Source of the DNA: Eutrophocola sp964601805
GTDB taxonomy: Bacteria > Pseudomonadota > Gammaproteobacteria > Pseudomonadales > Pseudohongiellaceae
Length of the DNA: 7,601 bases
Direction of reading: 5' to 3'
Assembly (NCBI GenBank): GCA_964601805.1
Contig: CAZROW010000096.1
Span: 1 to 7,601 of the forward strand
Below, piece after piece: positions 1 to 6,500 of this stretch. Position numbers and translations under genes: made by a program. Below the pieces are notes generated by a model. That model made no database searches, was not told the DNA's origin, and saw nothing but the letters and a program-made list of their open reading frames with translations. The first letter of the stretch is position 1, and each line of letters begins with the position of its first letter.

Positions 1-2
1 CC

Positions 3-42
3 CTTTATCCCTTTATCGCTTTATCGCTTTATCGCTTTATCG
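3..42. repeat. Tandem array of five 8-bp units (CTTTATCG)
   Basis: Five head-to-tail 8-bp units lie at 3-10, 11-18, 19-26, 27-34 and 35-42. The first reads CTTTATCC and the other four are identical CTTTATCG. The array touches the window edge, so there may be more copies upstream. It lies about 200 bp ahead of dnaB and inside no open frame I would accept. Short tandem units of this size can change copy number by slippage, but nothing here shows that this one does or that it has a function. Confidence 0.9.
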
Positions 43-244
43 AAACAGCTAAACCCGCACCTGAAAAATGTAGTGACATTCACCCCCCTGTGAGCAAGCC
101 ATTGCATTACCTGTGGATAAGCTGAAACGGGGGCCTTTTCCCGGTAAATACCGAATAAAGACCGTGAAAATGACCGGCGGCCATGGCACTATTAACGGCC
201 CGGTTCAGCACCACCTGGCCCGGATTGTTTTCACTTGATAACCC
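43..244 (+). other. Non-coding leader upstream of dnaB
   Basis: No convincing gene lies here. Besides the DnaA box at 112-120, two small inverted repeats are visible: AATGT/ACATT with a 4-base spacer (67-80) and CGGTA/TACCG with a 2-base spacer (142-153). Either could be a protein site, but both are short enough to arise by chance. I found no sigma70 -35/-10 pair at good spacing and no strong Shine-Dalgarno ahead of position 245. The promoter for dnaB may therefore be weak, or it may lie upstream in the preceding operon; in related bacteria dnaB often follows rpsR-rplI. Confidence 0.5.
112..120 (-). promoter_or_regulatory. Perfect DnaA box upstream of dnaB
   Basis: The + strand reads TGTGGATAA, whose complement TTATCCACA is the consensus high-affinity DnaA box with all nine bases matching. 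It sits 125 bp before the dnaB start. A single box without a cluster or an AT-rich unwinding region does not make an origin. A role in DnaA control of dnaB, or in titrating DnaA, is an inference. A 9-mer can also occur by chance, though here it lies in a short non-coding gap in front of a replication gene. Confidence 0.6.
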
Positions 245-1783
245 ATGAAAAAGTCAGGCAGCATGGCCGAATCACCCTTCAGCGACAACAAGATTCCGGA
301 TTCCGCACAGGGCCGTACCACCAGCCTGAAGCTGCCGCCACATTCCATTGATGCCGAACAGTCCGTCCTGGGCGCCCTGATGCTGGATAATTCCGCCTGG
401 CATGACGTGGCGGAAATCATCATGAGCGAGGATTTCTACCGCAAGGAACACCAGCTGATCTTCCAGGCCATGCAGCACCAGGCCTCGGACAGCAATCCCA
501 TTGACCTGGTGACCCTGGCCGAGACCCTGGATAACGCCAACAACCTGGAAGCCGCCGGCGGCCTGGACTACCTGGGTGGCCTGGTGGAAAGCTCTCCCAG
601 CTCGGCCAATATCCGCGCCTATTCCAACATCATTCGCGAGCGCGCCATCCAGCGCAAACTGATCTCCGCGGCCAACGCCATCTCCGAGAAAGCCTTCAAC
701 CCCGATGGCCGGGACAGCGCCGAGCTGCTGGACCTGGCGGAAAAACACGTATTCAACATTGCCGATGAGCGTCCCCGCGACGGCGGTCCGCGCATTGTCA
801 AACCCATTGTCGATGATGCTCTGGAGCGCATTGACCGCCTCTTTGAGGCCAAGGGCAGCATCACCGGCATGACCACCGGCTTCAAGGACCTGGACGAGAT
901 GACCTCGGGCATGCAGAAGTCCGACCTGGTGATCGTGGCAGGCCGACCCTCCATGGGTAAAACCAGTTTCGCCATGAACATCGTGGAAAACGCCCTGATC
1001 AATGAAGACAAACCCATCCTGGTGTTCAGCCTGGAAATGCCGGCAGACAGCCTGGTCATCCGTATGCTGTCCTCGCTGGGCAAGATTGACCAGACCAAGA
1101 TGCGCAACGGCCAGCTGGAAGAAGATGACTGGCCCAAGCTGACCAGTGCCGTGAACAAGATCAAGGAAAAGCCCCTGTTCATCGATGACACCCCGGGCCT
1201 GAGCCCGATGGAAATGCGGTCACGGGCCCGTCGCATCTGGCGCGAGCACGGCCATATCGGCATGATCATGGTGGATTACCTGCAGCTCATGCAGATCAAG
1301 GGGAACGCCGAGAGCCGCACCAACGAAATCTCCGAAATCTCGCGCTCGCTGAAAACCATGGCGCGTGAGTTCGACTGTCCCGTCATTGCCCTGTCCCAGC
1401 TCAACCGTTCCCTGGAACAGCGTCCCAACAAGCGCCCGGTCATGTCCGACCTGCGTGAGTCCGGTGCCATCGAGCAGGACGCCGACGTCATCATGTTTGT
1501 GTACCGTGACGAGGTGTATAACGAGGACACCGAACAAAAAGGCGTGGCGGAAATCATTATCGGCAAGCAGCGTAACGGCCCCATCGGCACCAAGCTGCTC
1601 AGCTTCATCGGCAAGTTCACCCGCTTTGAAAACTACATGCCGATGAACGACGACTTTGGCGGTGGCGGCTATTACGGCCAGGCCGCCAGTGCCCCGTCCA
1701 GCAGTGCCCCGGCACCTTCACAAAACATCACTCCCGATTTCGGCCCCGACGCCTTTGATGATGGCGACGCGTTCGACGACTAG
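245..1783 (+). CDS. dnaB: Replicative DNA helicase DnaB
   Basis: This is the hexameric ATP-driven helicase that unwinds the fork 5'-to-3' and binds DnaG primase. The 512-residue product has the N-terminal DnaB domain at about 30-135, a linker, then the RecA-like ATPase at about 200-460. Visible motifs are Walker A GRPSMGKT (233-240), catalytic Glu264 in FSLEMP, Walker B IMVDYLQLM with Asp344, SQLNR (384-388) and the arginine-finger motif KQRNGP with Arg443. No intein interrupts the gene. It is about 40 residues longer than E. coli DnaB (471 aa); most of the excess is a Gly/Ala/Ser/Pro tail ending in a strongly acidic stretch (about 470-512), plus an N-terminal extension. The start at 245 has no clear Shine-Dalgarno. 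An in-frame ATG at 263 (MAESPF) is a reasonable alternative, preceded by a weak AGG. The next gene, alr, follows almost immediately, so the two are probably cotranscribed. Confidence 0.97.
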   Translation: MKKSGSMAESPFSDNKIPDSAQGRTTSLKLPPHSIDAEQSVLGALMLDNSAWHDVAEIIMSEDFYRKEHQLIFQAMQHQASDSNPIDLVTLAETLDNANNLEAAGGLDYLGGLVESSPSSANIRAYSNIIRERAIQRKLISAANAISEKAFNPDGRDSAELLDLAEKHVFNIADERPRDGGPRIVKPIVDDALERIDRLFEAKGSITGMTTGFKDLDEMTSGMQKSDLVIVAGRPSMGKTSFAMNIVENALINEDKPILVFSLEMPADSLVIRMLSSLGKIDQTKMRNGQLEEDDWPKLTSAVNKIKEKPLFIDDTPGLSPMEMRSRARRIWREHGHIGMIMVDYLQLMQIKGNAESRTNEISEISRSLKTMAREFDCPVIALSQLNRSLEQRPNKRPVMSDLRESGAIEQDADVIMFVYRDEVYNEDTEQKGVAEIIIGKQRNGPIGTKLLSFIGKFTRFENYMPMNDDFGGGGYYGQAASAPSSSAPAPSQNITPDFGPDAFDDGDAFDD

Positions 1784-1807
1784 GTGAATCGGGCAGAGCA
1801 CTCCAGC

Positions 1808-2914
1808 ATGGTACATCGCGTCCAGGCCAGCATTGACCTCCAGGCACTGCAACACAATTTCCGCGTCGCAAGAAAGCACACTCAAGCCAGGCATGTGGCG
1901 GCCATCATCAAGGCCAATGCCTATGGCCACGGCATGGTGGAAGCCGCGCAGGCGCTGATTGAAGCCGAACTGTTTGGTGTCACCGATGTGCATGAGGCAC
2001 TGACACTGAAACAGGCAGGTGTCGAAACACCCATCCTGATTCTGCAGGGCATGATGCGACCCGATGACGTGAAACTGGTGGCTGAAAACCATTTCCAGCT
2101 GGTGGTCCATGCACCGGAGCAACTCAAGACACTGGATGAATTACTCAGCCCGCTAACCCTGGATGAGCCCCTGACCCTCTGGCTGAAAATGGATTCAGGC
2201 ATGGGGCGCCTGGGCATTGATCCGTCAAGTTACGCCACCACCTGGCGCGCACTGAAAGCCAGGCCCTGGGTGAAGGACGTAGTCATGATGACCCACCTGG
2301 CCAATTCCAGCATGCCGGATTCGCCCCTGAACCTGCAGCAGCTGAAACGCTTTCGCGATGTGGAAAGCCAGCTGACAGAAGACAAGCCGGTCACCAGCAT
2401 TCCCTCGTCTTCCGGTATCTTGTCGGGCCTGGACACCGGCTGCGACTGGGCGCGCCCCGGCATCATGCTGTACGGCTCCTCGCCGTTTGACTGGCAGCAG
2501 GAAAACCTGCGCCGCGAGGCCTTTGACCTGAAAGCGGTCATGACATTGCAGGCGCAGCTCATTGCGGTGAAAGACCTGAAGGCCGGGGACAATATCGGTT
2601 ACTGTTCGCAGTTCATCTGCCCCAGGGATATGCGTGCCGGCATTGTCAGCCTGGGTTACGCAGACGGTTATCCCAGCAACGCGCCCAACGGCACGCCGGT
2701 ACTGGTGGACGGCCAACGCACCACCACGGTTGGACGGGTTTCCATGGACATGCTGGCGGTCGACCTGGACCCGATTCCAGGGGCCAGCCCGGGCGACCTG
2801 GTCACACTCTGGGGACAGGACCTGTCACTGGATGAGGTCGCGGCAAAGACCGGGATTCTCTCCTACAATTTGACGTGCAGTGTGGCGCGTCGGGTGGAGT
2901 TTACCTATCGGTAG
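1808..2914 (+). CDS. alr: Alanine racemase (PLP-dependent)
   Basis: Converts L-alanine to D-alanine for peptidoglycan in the cytoplasm. From the ATG at 1808 the product has 368 residues, normal for the family: a PLP barrel to about residue 235, then the C-terminal beta domain. Visible active-site elements are the PLP lysine K35 in IIKANAYGHG, K127 at the position of the carbamylated lysine with R134 in KMDSGMGRLG, R216 in ARPGIMLYG (pyridine-ring arginine), Y265 in IGYCSQF (second catalytic base) and the SMDM motif near 312. Two motifs are unusual: SSSG where most relatives have NSAG-like residues, and Cys rather than Gly after Y265. I prefer 1808 because MVHRVQASIDL aligns with the usual family N-terminus. 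An in-frame GTG at 1784 abuts the dnaB stop and would add eight residues; neither start has a good Shine-Dalgarno. Probably cotranscribed with dnaB. Confidence 0.93.
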   Translation: MVHRVQASIDLQALQHNFRVARKHTQARHVAAIIKANAYGHGMVEAAQALIEAELFGVTDVHEALTLKQAGVETPILILQGMMRPDDVKLVAENHFQLVVHAPEQLKTLDELLSPLTLDEPLTLWLKMDSGMGRLGIDPSSYATTWRALKARPWVKDVVMMTHLANSSMPDSPLNLQQLKRFRDVESQLTEDKPVTSIPSSSGILSGLDTGCDWARPGIMLYGSSPFDWQQENLRREAFDLKAVMTLQAQLIAVKDLKAGDNIGYCSQFICPRDMRAGIVSLGYADGYPSNAPNGTPVLVDGQRTTTVGRVSMDMLAVDLDPIPGASPGDLVTLWGQDLSLDEVAAKTGILSYNLTCSVARRVEFTYR

Positions 2915-2928
2915 TCGATGGATGTTTG

Positions 2929-2948
2929 TTCGCGGCTTTAGCCGCGAA
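2929..2948. repeat. REP-like palindrome between alr and the GFA gene
   Basis: TTCGCGGC and GCCGCGAA form a perfect 8-bp stem around a TTTA loop, 14 bp after the alr stop and 6 bp before the next Shine-Dalgarno. No T-run follows, so it is a poor intrinsic terminator. The GCGGCTTTAGCCGCGAA type is familiar to me as a dispersed extragenic palindrome in several proteobacterial genomes. The palindrome is seen directly; its family assignment is from memory. Confidence 0.75.
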
Positions 2949-2954
2949 AGATTC

Positions 2955-2958
2955 GGAG
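2955..2958 (+). promoter_or_regulatory. Shine-Dalgarno GGAG that fixes the GFA gene start
   Basis: GGAG lies six bases before the ATG at 2965. It supports that start over an in-frame ATG at 2875, which would overlap the end of alr by 40 bp and add 30 residues unlike the family. Confidence 0.75.
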
Positions 2959-2964
2959 AAAACC

Positions 2965-3390
2965 ATGAGCAAGACAACAATGAACGGACAATGCCTGTGT
3001 GGTGCCGTCACCGTGAAAGCCAGCACCAATGTCGCCCATGCCGGTGCCTGTCACTGCAACATGTGCAGACGCTGGGGCGGTGGTCCGCTGATGGCGCTGG
3101 ACTGCGGGACTGATGTGAGCATCAAGGGTGAGGACAGCATTACGCGCTATAGTTCTTCCGAGTGGGCCGAACGCGGTTTCTGTTCAGCCTGCGGTACGCA
3201 TCTTTTTTATCACCTGAAAGGCAAGGGACAGTACATCATGCCGGCGGGATTGTTTGATGCAGAGTCCGCGCTGACGCTGGATCACCAGATCTTCATCGAG
3301 GAAAAACCGGGGTATTACGATTTTGCCAACGACACGCACAACATGACTGGCGCAGAGGTCTTTGCCAGTGCGGGCGGCGATGAACAATAA
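2965..3390 (+). CDS. GFA-family zinc-binding protein (glutathione-dependent formaldehyde-activating-like)
   Basis: The 141-residue product is a single GFA/CENP-V-like zinc domain. Cysteine pairs match the family pattern: C10-x-C12 (GQCLCGAV), C29-H-C31-x-x-C34 (ACHCNMCRRWGG) and C73-x-x-C76 (GFCSACGTHLFY), with the conserved aromatic and Gly-rich stretch around FIEEKPGYYDF (110-120). The founding member, Gfa, was described as assisting the reaction of formaldehyde with glutathione, but most small family members have no proven substrate, so the reaction here is unknown. It is probably soluble, as no signal or membrane segment is visible. The start at 2965 is supported by GGAG. The gene separates alr from radA and is bounded by REP-like palindromes on both sides, suggesting an inserted gene rather than an operon partner. 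Confidence 0.9.
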   Translation: MSKTTMNGQCLCGAVTVKASTNVAHAGACHCNMCRRWGGGPLMALDCGTDVSIKGEDSITRYSSSEWAERGFCSACGTHLFYHLKGKGQYIMPAGLFDAESALTLDHQIFIEEKPGYYDFANDTHNMTGAEVFASAGGDEQ

Positions 3391-3393
3391 GTC

Positions 3394-3437
3394 TTTCGTC
3401 GGATGGCGGCCCTTCGGGCCTTATCCGACCTACGAAA
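3394..3437. repeat. REP-like hairpin A, just after the GFA stop
   Basis: Nested inverted repeats are seen: TTTCGT (3394-3399) with ACGAAA (3432-3437), CGGAT (3400-3404) with ATCCG (3423-3427), and inner GGCCC (3408-3412) with GGGCC (3416-3420) around TTC. Its reverse complement shares CGTAGG-x-CGGATAAG and GCCATCCG with hairpin B, so A and B are inverted copies. It begins three bases after the GFA stop and could also stop or stabilise that transcript, although no T-run follows. Confidence 0.85.
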
Positions 3438-3450
3438 TCGTTTAAATTAA

Positions 3451-3482
3451 CGTAGGGCGGATAAGCGCAGCGCCATCCGCCA
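3451..3482. repeat. REP-like hairpin B, inverted partner of A
   Basis: GGCGGAT (3456-3462) pairs with ATCCGCC (3475-3481), with an inner GCG/CGC stem (3465-3467 with 3471-3473) around CAG. It opens with CGTAGGGCGGATAAG (3451-3465), matching hairpin A read on the other strand at 14 of 15 positions. A and B face each other across the AT-rich spacer 3438-3450, an arrangement like the paired REPs of bacterial interspersed mosaic elements. Confidence 0.85.
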
Positions 3483-3483
3483 A

Positions 3484-3532
3484 CAGGTAGGGTGGAAGAG
3501 GCCCGCAAAGCCAATATCCGCCGAGATACCTG
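3484..3532. repeat. REP-like hairpin C, diverged, ahead of radA
   Basis: CAGGTA (3484-3489) pairs with TACCTG (3527-3532). Inside it GGTGGA (3491-3496) pairs with TCCGCC (3517-3522) through one G-T wobble, and GGC (3500-3502) pairs with GCC (3510-3512). It shares the GTAGGG start and the ATCCGCC end with hairpin B but has a different loop. It looks like a third, older or different member of the same kind of element. It ends 22 bp before the radA start. Confidence 0.7.
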
Positions 3533-3554
3533 AACCTGATAACGTAAAACACAT

Positions 3555-4937
3555 ATGGCCAAACAAAAAACCGCCTACGTCTGCAACGATTGCGGCGCCG
3601 AACATACCCAGTGGCAGGGCCAGTGCATGGCCTGCAACGAGTGGAATACCCTGACCCGCGTCTACCTGGGCGCGGCCACCACACCTTCTGCACCCAAGAA
3701 CTTCAAACGCAAGGGCATCACGGGTGACGCCGGGACGTCCTCCGCCAGTGTGCAGACCCTGGGCAAGGTCAACCTGGACGAGCAGCCCCGTTTCAGCACC
3801 TCCATCAGTGAATTCGACCGCGTCCTCGGCGGCGGCCTGGTGCCCGGCTCTGCCGTGCTCATTGGCGGTAATCCCGGTGCGGGAAAAAGTACCCTGTTAT
3901 TACAGGTCATGTGCCAGTTGTCCCAGACCATGGAAGCCTTGTATGTGACCGGTGAGGAAAGCCTGCAGCAAGTCGGTATGCGCGCCAAGCGCCTGGGCCT
4001 GCCCGTGGACAACCTGAAGATGCTGGCGGAAACCAATATCGAGGAAATCACGCGAGTGGCCGAAGAGTGCCAGCCAAAGATCATCGTGGTGGACTCCATC
4101 CAGGTCATGCATTCGGCGGATGTCGCCTCCGCACCGGGGAGTGTCAGCCAGGTGCGTGAATGCGCCGCCTACCTGATCCAGTACGCCAAGCAGACCGGCA
4201 CCGCCCTGTTCCTGGTGGGGCATGTCACCAAGGACGGCAACCTGGCCGGACCGAAAGTCCTGGAACACATGATCGACTGTTTCATGATGCTCGATGGCTC
4301 CGATGACAGCCGTTACCGCACCCTGCGCGGTCAGAAAAACCGTTTTGGTGCCGTCAATGAACTGGGCGTGTTTGCCATGACCGGCACCGGCATGAAGGAA
4401 GTGAAAAACCCCTCGGCCATCTTCCTGGCCCGTACCGAGGAGATATCTCCCGGCAGTGTCGTGGTGGTGCTATGGGAAGGCACGCGCCCCCTGCTGGTGG
4501 AAATCCAGGCGCTGGTGGATGCCAGCCAGTACGGCAACCCGCGCCGAGTTGCCGTGGGCCTGGATAACAATCGCGTGGCCATGTTGCTGGCCGTATTACA
4601 CCGGCATGGCGGTCTGTTCATGGCCGACCAGGATGTGTTCGTGAACGTGGTCGGCGGCGTCAAGGTGGCCGAAACCAGTGCCGACCTGGCGCTGATTCTC
4701 TCCATAGTTTCCAGCTTCAAGGACAAGGCCCTGCCCCGGGAACTGGTGGTGTTCGGCGAAGTCGGCCTGGCCGGCGAGATTCGTCCGGTGCCCAGTGGGC
4801 AGGAACGCCTTAGTGAAGCGGCCAAGCACGGCTTTACCCGGGCCATCGTGCCCAAGGCCAATGCCCCGAAAAAGAAAATCCCGGGCATGGACGTTATCGC
4901 GGTCAGCAAGCTGAGTGAGGCACTGGATGCGCTCTAG
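3555..4937 (+). CDS. radA: DNA repair and branch-migration protein RadA
   Basis: RadA processes recombination intermediates with RecA; it is a DnaB-related hexameric motor that drives branch migration. The 460-residue product matches the usual length. In order it has a zinc finger C10-x2-C13 and C24-x2-C27, a RecA-like ATPase with Walker A GGNPGAGKST (104-113), Walker B IIVVD ending at D180, the family motif GHVTKDG (222-228), the RadA signature KNRFG (261-265), then a Lon-like P domain (about 285-460) expected to be proteolytically inactive in this family. All key residues are present. The ATG at 3555 is the natural start (MAKQKTAYVCNDCG), but its Shine-Dalgarno is weak. Three REP-like hairpins separate it from the gene upstream, and I could not find a clear promoter in the 22 bp between them and the start. 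Confidence 0.97.
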   Translation: MAKQKTAYVCNDCGAEHTQWQGQCMACNEWNTLTRVYLGAATTPSAPKNFKRKGITGDAGTSSASVQTLGKVNLDEQPRFSTSISEFDRVLGGGLVPGSAVLIGGNPGAGKSTLLLQVMCQLSQTMEALYVTGEESLQQVGMRAKRLGLPVDNLKMLAETNIEEITRVAEECQPKIIVVDSIQVMHSADVASAPGSVSQVRECAAYLIQYAKQTGTALFLVGHVTKDGNLAGPKVLEHMIDCFMMLDGSDDSRYRTLRGQKNRFGAVNELGVFAMTGTGMKEVKNPSAIFLARTEEISPGSVVVVLWEGTRPLLVEIQALVDASQYGNPRRVAVGLDNNRVAMLLAVLHRHGGLFMADQDVFVNVVGGVKVAETSADLALILSIVSSFKDKALPRELVVFGEVGLAGEIRPVPSGQERLSEAAKHGFTRAIVPKANAPKKKIPGMDVIAVSKLSEALDAL

Positions 4938-4976
4938 CAGATTGCGACACGGTTCGGCGATATTCCCCCGACAGGC

Positions 4977-4985
4977 TGACATAAT
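4977..4985 (+). promoter_or_regulatory. Candidate extended -10 promoter for the DUF945 gene
   Basis: TGACATAAT fits the extended -10 pattern TG-n-TATAAT with one mismatch. It lies 45 bp before the ATG at 5031, in the radA/DUF945 gap. No good -35 sits 17 bp upstream, which extended -10 promoters can tolerate. It would give the DUF945 gene, and possibly the DnaT-like gene, transcription independent of radA. Pattern match only. Confidence 0.45.
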
Positions 4986-5030
4986 GCAGCCTCTTTGCCG
5001 ATTACCAGGGGCCATGTGAAGAAGCACACC

Positions 5031-6461
5031 ATGAAAAAGATCATCCTGGCAGCACTTGTCATTCTTGTCGCGCTCGGCGCAGCCAGCCCGATGATTATCG
5101 GCGCCAACGTGGAAAATACACTCCAGGCCAACGTGGCGCGCATCAATGACATGCCGTTTTATACCGCCAGTATCGACAGCTACGAGTCAGGTTACCTGGG
5201 TGCCCGGGCCGTGGTTAGTGTCGGCATTGATTCACAAGTCATGACCGTGAACATGACACCGGAAGAACGCGTCGCCATGCAGCCGTTTTTTGCCGCTTTT
5301 GAACGCGGCATTCCGGTGGCCATGGATATTCGCCACGGCCCCTTGCTGGATTCTCCCACCCGGTCACTGGGCTTGTTCCATAGCCGCATCAGCCTGCCGG
5401 GCGATCTCGATCTGCCTGACGGCCTTGCCAACGCCCTGGCCAATGCCGGCGATACCCAAACCAGCCTGACCATGGGCTTTACCGGTAGTGGTGAGCTGGT
5501 CATCGACGCACCGGCCTTTACCTTTGAGGATACTACCGGGCGCATGAGCTTCGGTGGCTTTGAATTCCAGGCTGACCTGGAAAGCTGGGGGCTGCAATAC
5601 CATGCCAGCGGTACCCTGAGTGACAGCCTGTTCATGAATACGCAAAACGGTGACAGCATCAACATGAAACCGGTGACGCTGGTGGCTTCGGCCGACCTGC
5701 GCAACGGCTTTGTCACCGGTACCGGACAATTTGAACTCGACATGACCGGTATAGAGGTTGTCTCCGAGGCAGACACCTTCACCCTGGAACACCTGACCAT
5801 GGATACCATCATCTCCAGTCCGACGGAGGAACTGGTGGATGTGGAATACCGCTTTGGACTCGAGCGCCTGGCAGGCAGCACCATGGAAGAGGCGCTTGAG
5901 GATTTCGTGATCGACTTTTCCCTGCGCAACATGGACAAGGCGGCACTGAAAGAAGTCGCAACGCTTTATACCAGCAGGGATTTTTTCCAGCAGGATCCGC
6001 TGGTTATCCAGCAGCAACTGGGCGAGATCATGGCCAATATCTACTCAGGTGCCCAGTACCAGCTTGACCAGCTGAATTTTCGCTACGGCGATGATGTCGC
6101 ACTGACCATGTCAGGCACCGTTTCCGTGGACAGCAGCCTGTTTGCCAATCCCGGTGCCTTGCAGAATCCTTTCATGCTGATCGGCGCCGTCGACCTGGAA
6201 CTGAGCCTGGACTTCAGCCAGGGCCTGGCTGACATGGCTTACGAACAGTTTCTGCGCGGCCAGCTGGATGCCCAGGACATGACCGAGCAGGATATGGAGC
6301 GGCTCATTGCGCTGCAGAAACCGCAACTGGGCATCATGCTGGGCCAGCTTGTCCAGCAGGGTATGTTGATTGCCTCACAGCAAGGCTACATGATCGAAGT
6401 CAGCCTCAATGACGGCAACTTGCTGATCAATGGGGCTCCGGGCAATATCCCGTTTTTTTAA
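5031..6461 (+). CDS. DUF945 (YdgA-like) exported protein
   Basis: The 476-residue product opens with MKK and a hydrophobic segment (about 3-24), so it is exported or anchored in the inner membrane facing the periplasm. There is no lipobox, and the whole protein contains no cysteine. Family-like features are the early SYESGYLGARA motif (50-60), HGPL (102-105), long alternating beta-rich stretches, and a C-terminal GQLVQQGMLIASQQGYMIEVSL block followed by LLINGAP, resembling the end of YdgA-type proteins (E. coli YdgA is about 500 aa). No molecular function is established for this family as far as I know. Start choice: the ATG at 5031 begins the signal segment and has a weak GAAG six bases before it; in-frame GTG (5016) and TTG (4995) would only prepend polar residues. 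The gene follows radA by 93 bp. The family call rests on pattern recognition. Confidence 0.8.
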   Translation: MKKIILAALVILVALGAASPMIIGANVENTLQANVARINDMPFYTASIDSYESGYLGARAVVSVGIDSQVMTVNMTPEERVAMQPFFAAFERGIPVAMDIRHGPLLDSPTRSLGLFHSRISLPGDLDLPDGLANALANAGDTQTSLTMGFTGSGELVIDAPAFTFEDTTGRMSFGGFEFQADLESWGLQYHASGTLSDSLFMNTQNGDSINMKPVTLVASADLRNGFVTGTGQFELDMTGIEVVSEADTFTLEHLTMDTIISSPTEELVDVEYRFGLERLAGSTMEEALEDFVIDFSLRNMDKAALKEVATLYTSRDFFQQDPLVIQQQLGEIMANIYSGAQYQLDQLNFRYGDDVALTMSGTVSVDSSLFANPGALQNPFMLIGAVDLELSLDFSQGLADMAYEQFLRGQLDAQDMTEQDMERLIALQKPQLGIMLGQLVQQGMLIASQQGYMIEVSLNDGNLLINGAPGNIPFF

Positions 6462-6500
6462 ACACATTGATTCACGACTTTATTAGTAACACCTTTGTAT

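Noticed and set aside
1..42. CRISPR array or replication origin
   Set aside because: The units are 8 bp with no spacers, so it is not CRISPR. One DnaA box without a cluster, dnaA/dnaN or an AT-rich unwinding region is not an origin.
272..748. Long open frame on the minus strand inside dnaB (158 codons), with similar ones at 619-1269 and 1220-1537
   Set aside because: They lie antisense to a certain dnaB gene, show no family resemblance, and are expected from the codon bias of a GC-rich gene.
2875..2964. Upstream ATG giving the GFA protein 30 more residues
   Set aside because: It overlaps the end of alr, and the added residues are unlike the family. The ATG at 2965 has a clear GGAG.
3394..3532. 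Integron attC sites
   Set aside because: The hairpins lack attC core sites, and no integrase or cassette series is present. Shared REP-like motifs explain them better.
4331..4909. 192-codon minus-strand open frame inside radA
   Set aside because: It is antisense to a complete, well-conserved radA; its composition is that of a shadow frame.
5192..5938. 248-codon minus-strand open frame opposite the DUF945 gene, and a 217-codon one at 5364-6017
   Set aside because: Their Ser/Arg-rich or low-complexity translations resemble no known protein, while the + strand frame has a signal segment and family features.
6439..6459. Weak intrinsic terminator at the end of the DUF945 gene (CGGG/CCCG stem followed by seven T)
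   Set aside because: The stem is only 4 bp and lies within the coding end, and the T-run simply encodes the final Phe-Phe. It is too weak to call without transcript data.
6467..6500. Promoter directly ahead of the DnaT-like gene (TTGATT as -35)
   Set aside because: No acceptable -10 hexamer lies 16-18 bp downstream of it.
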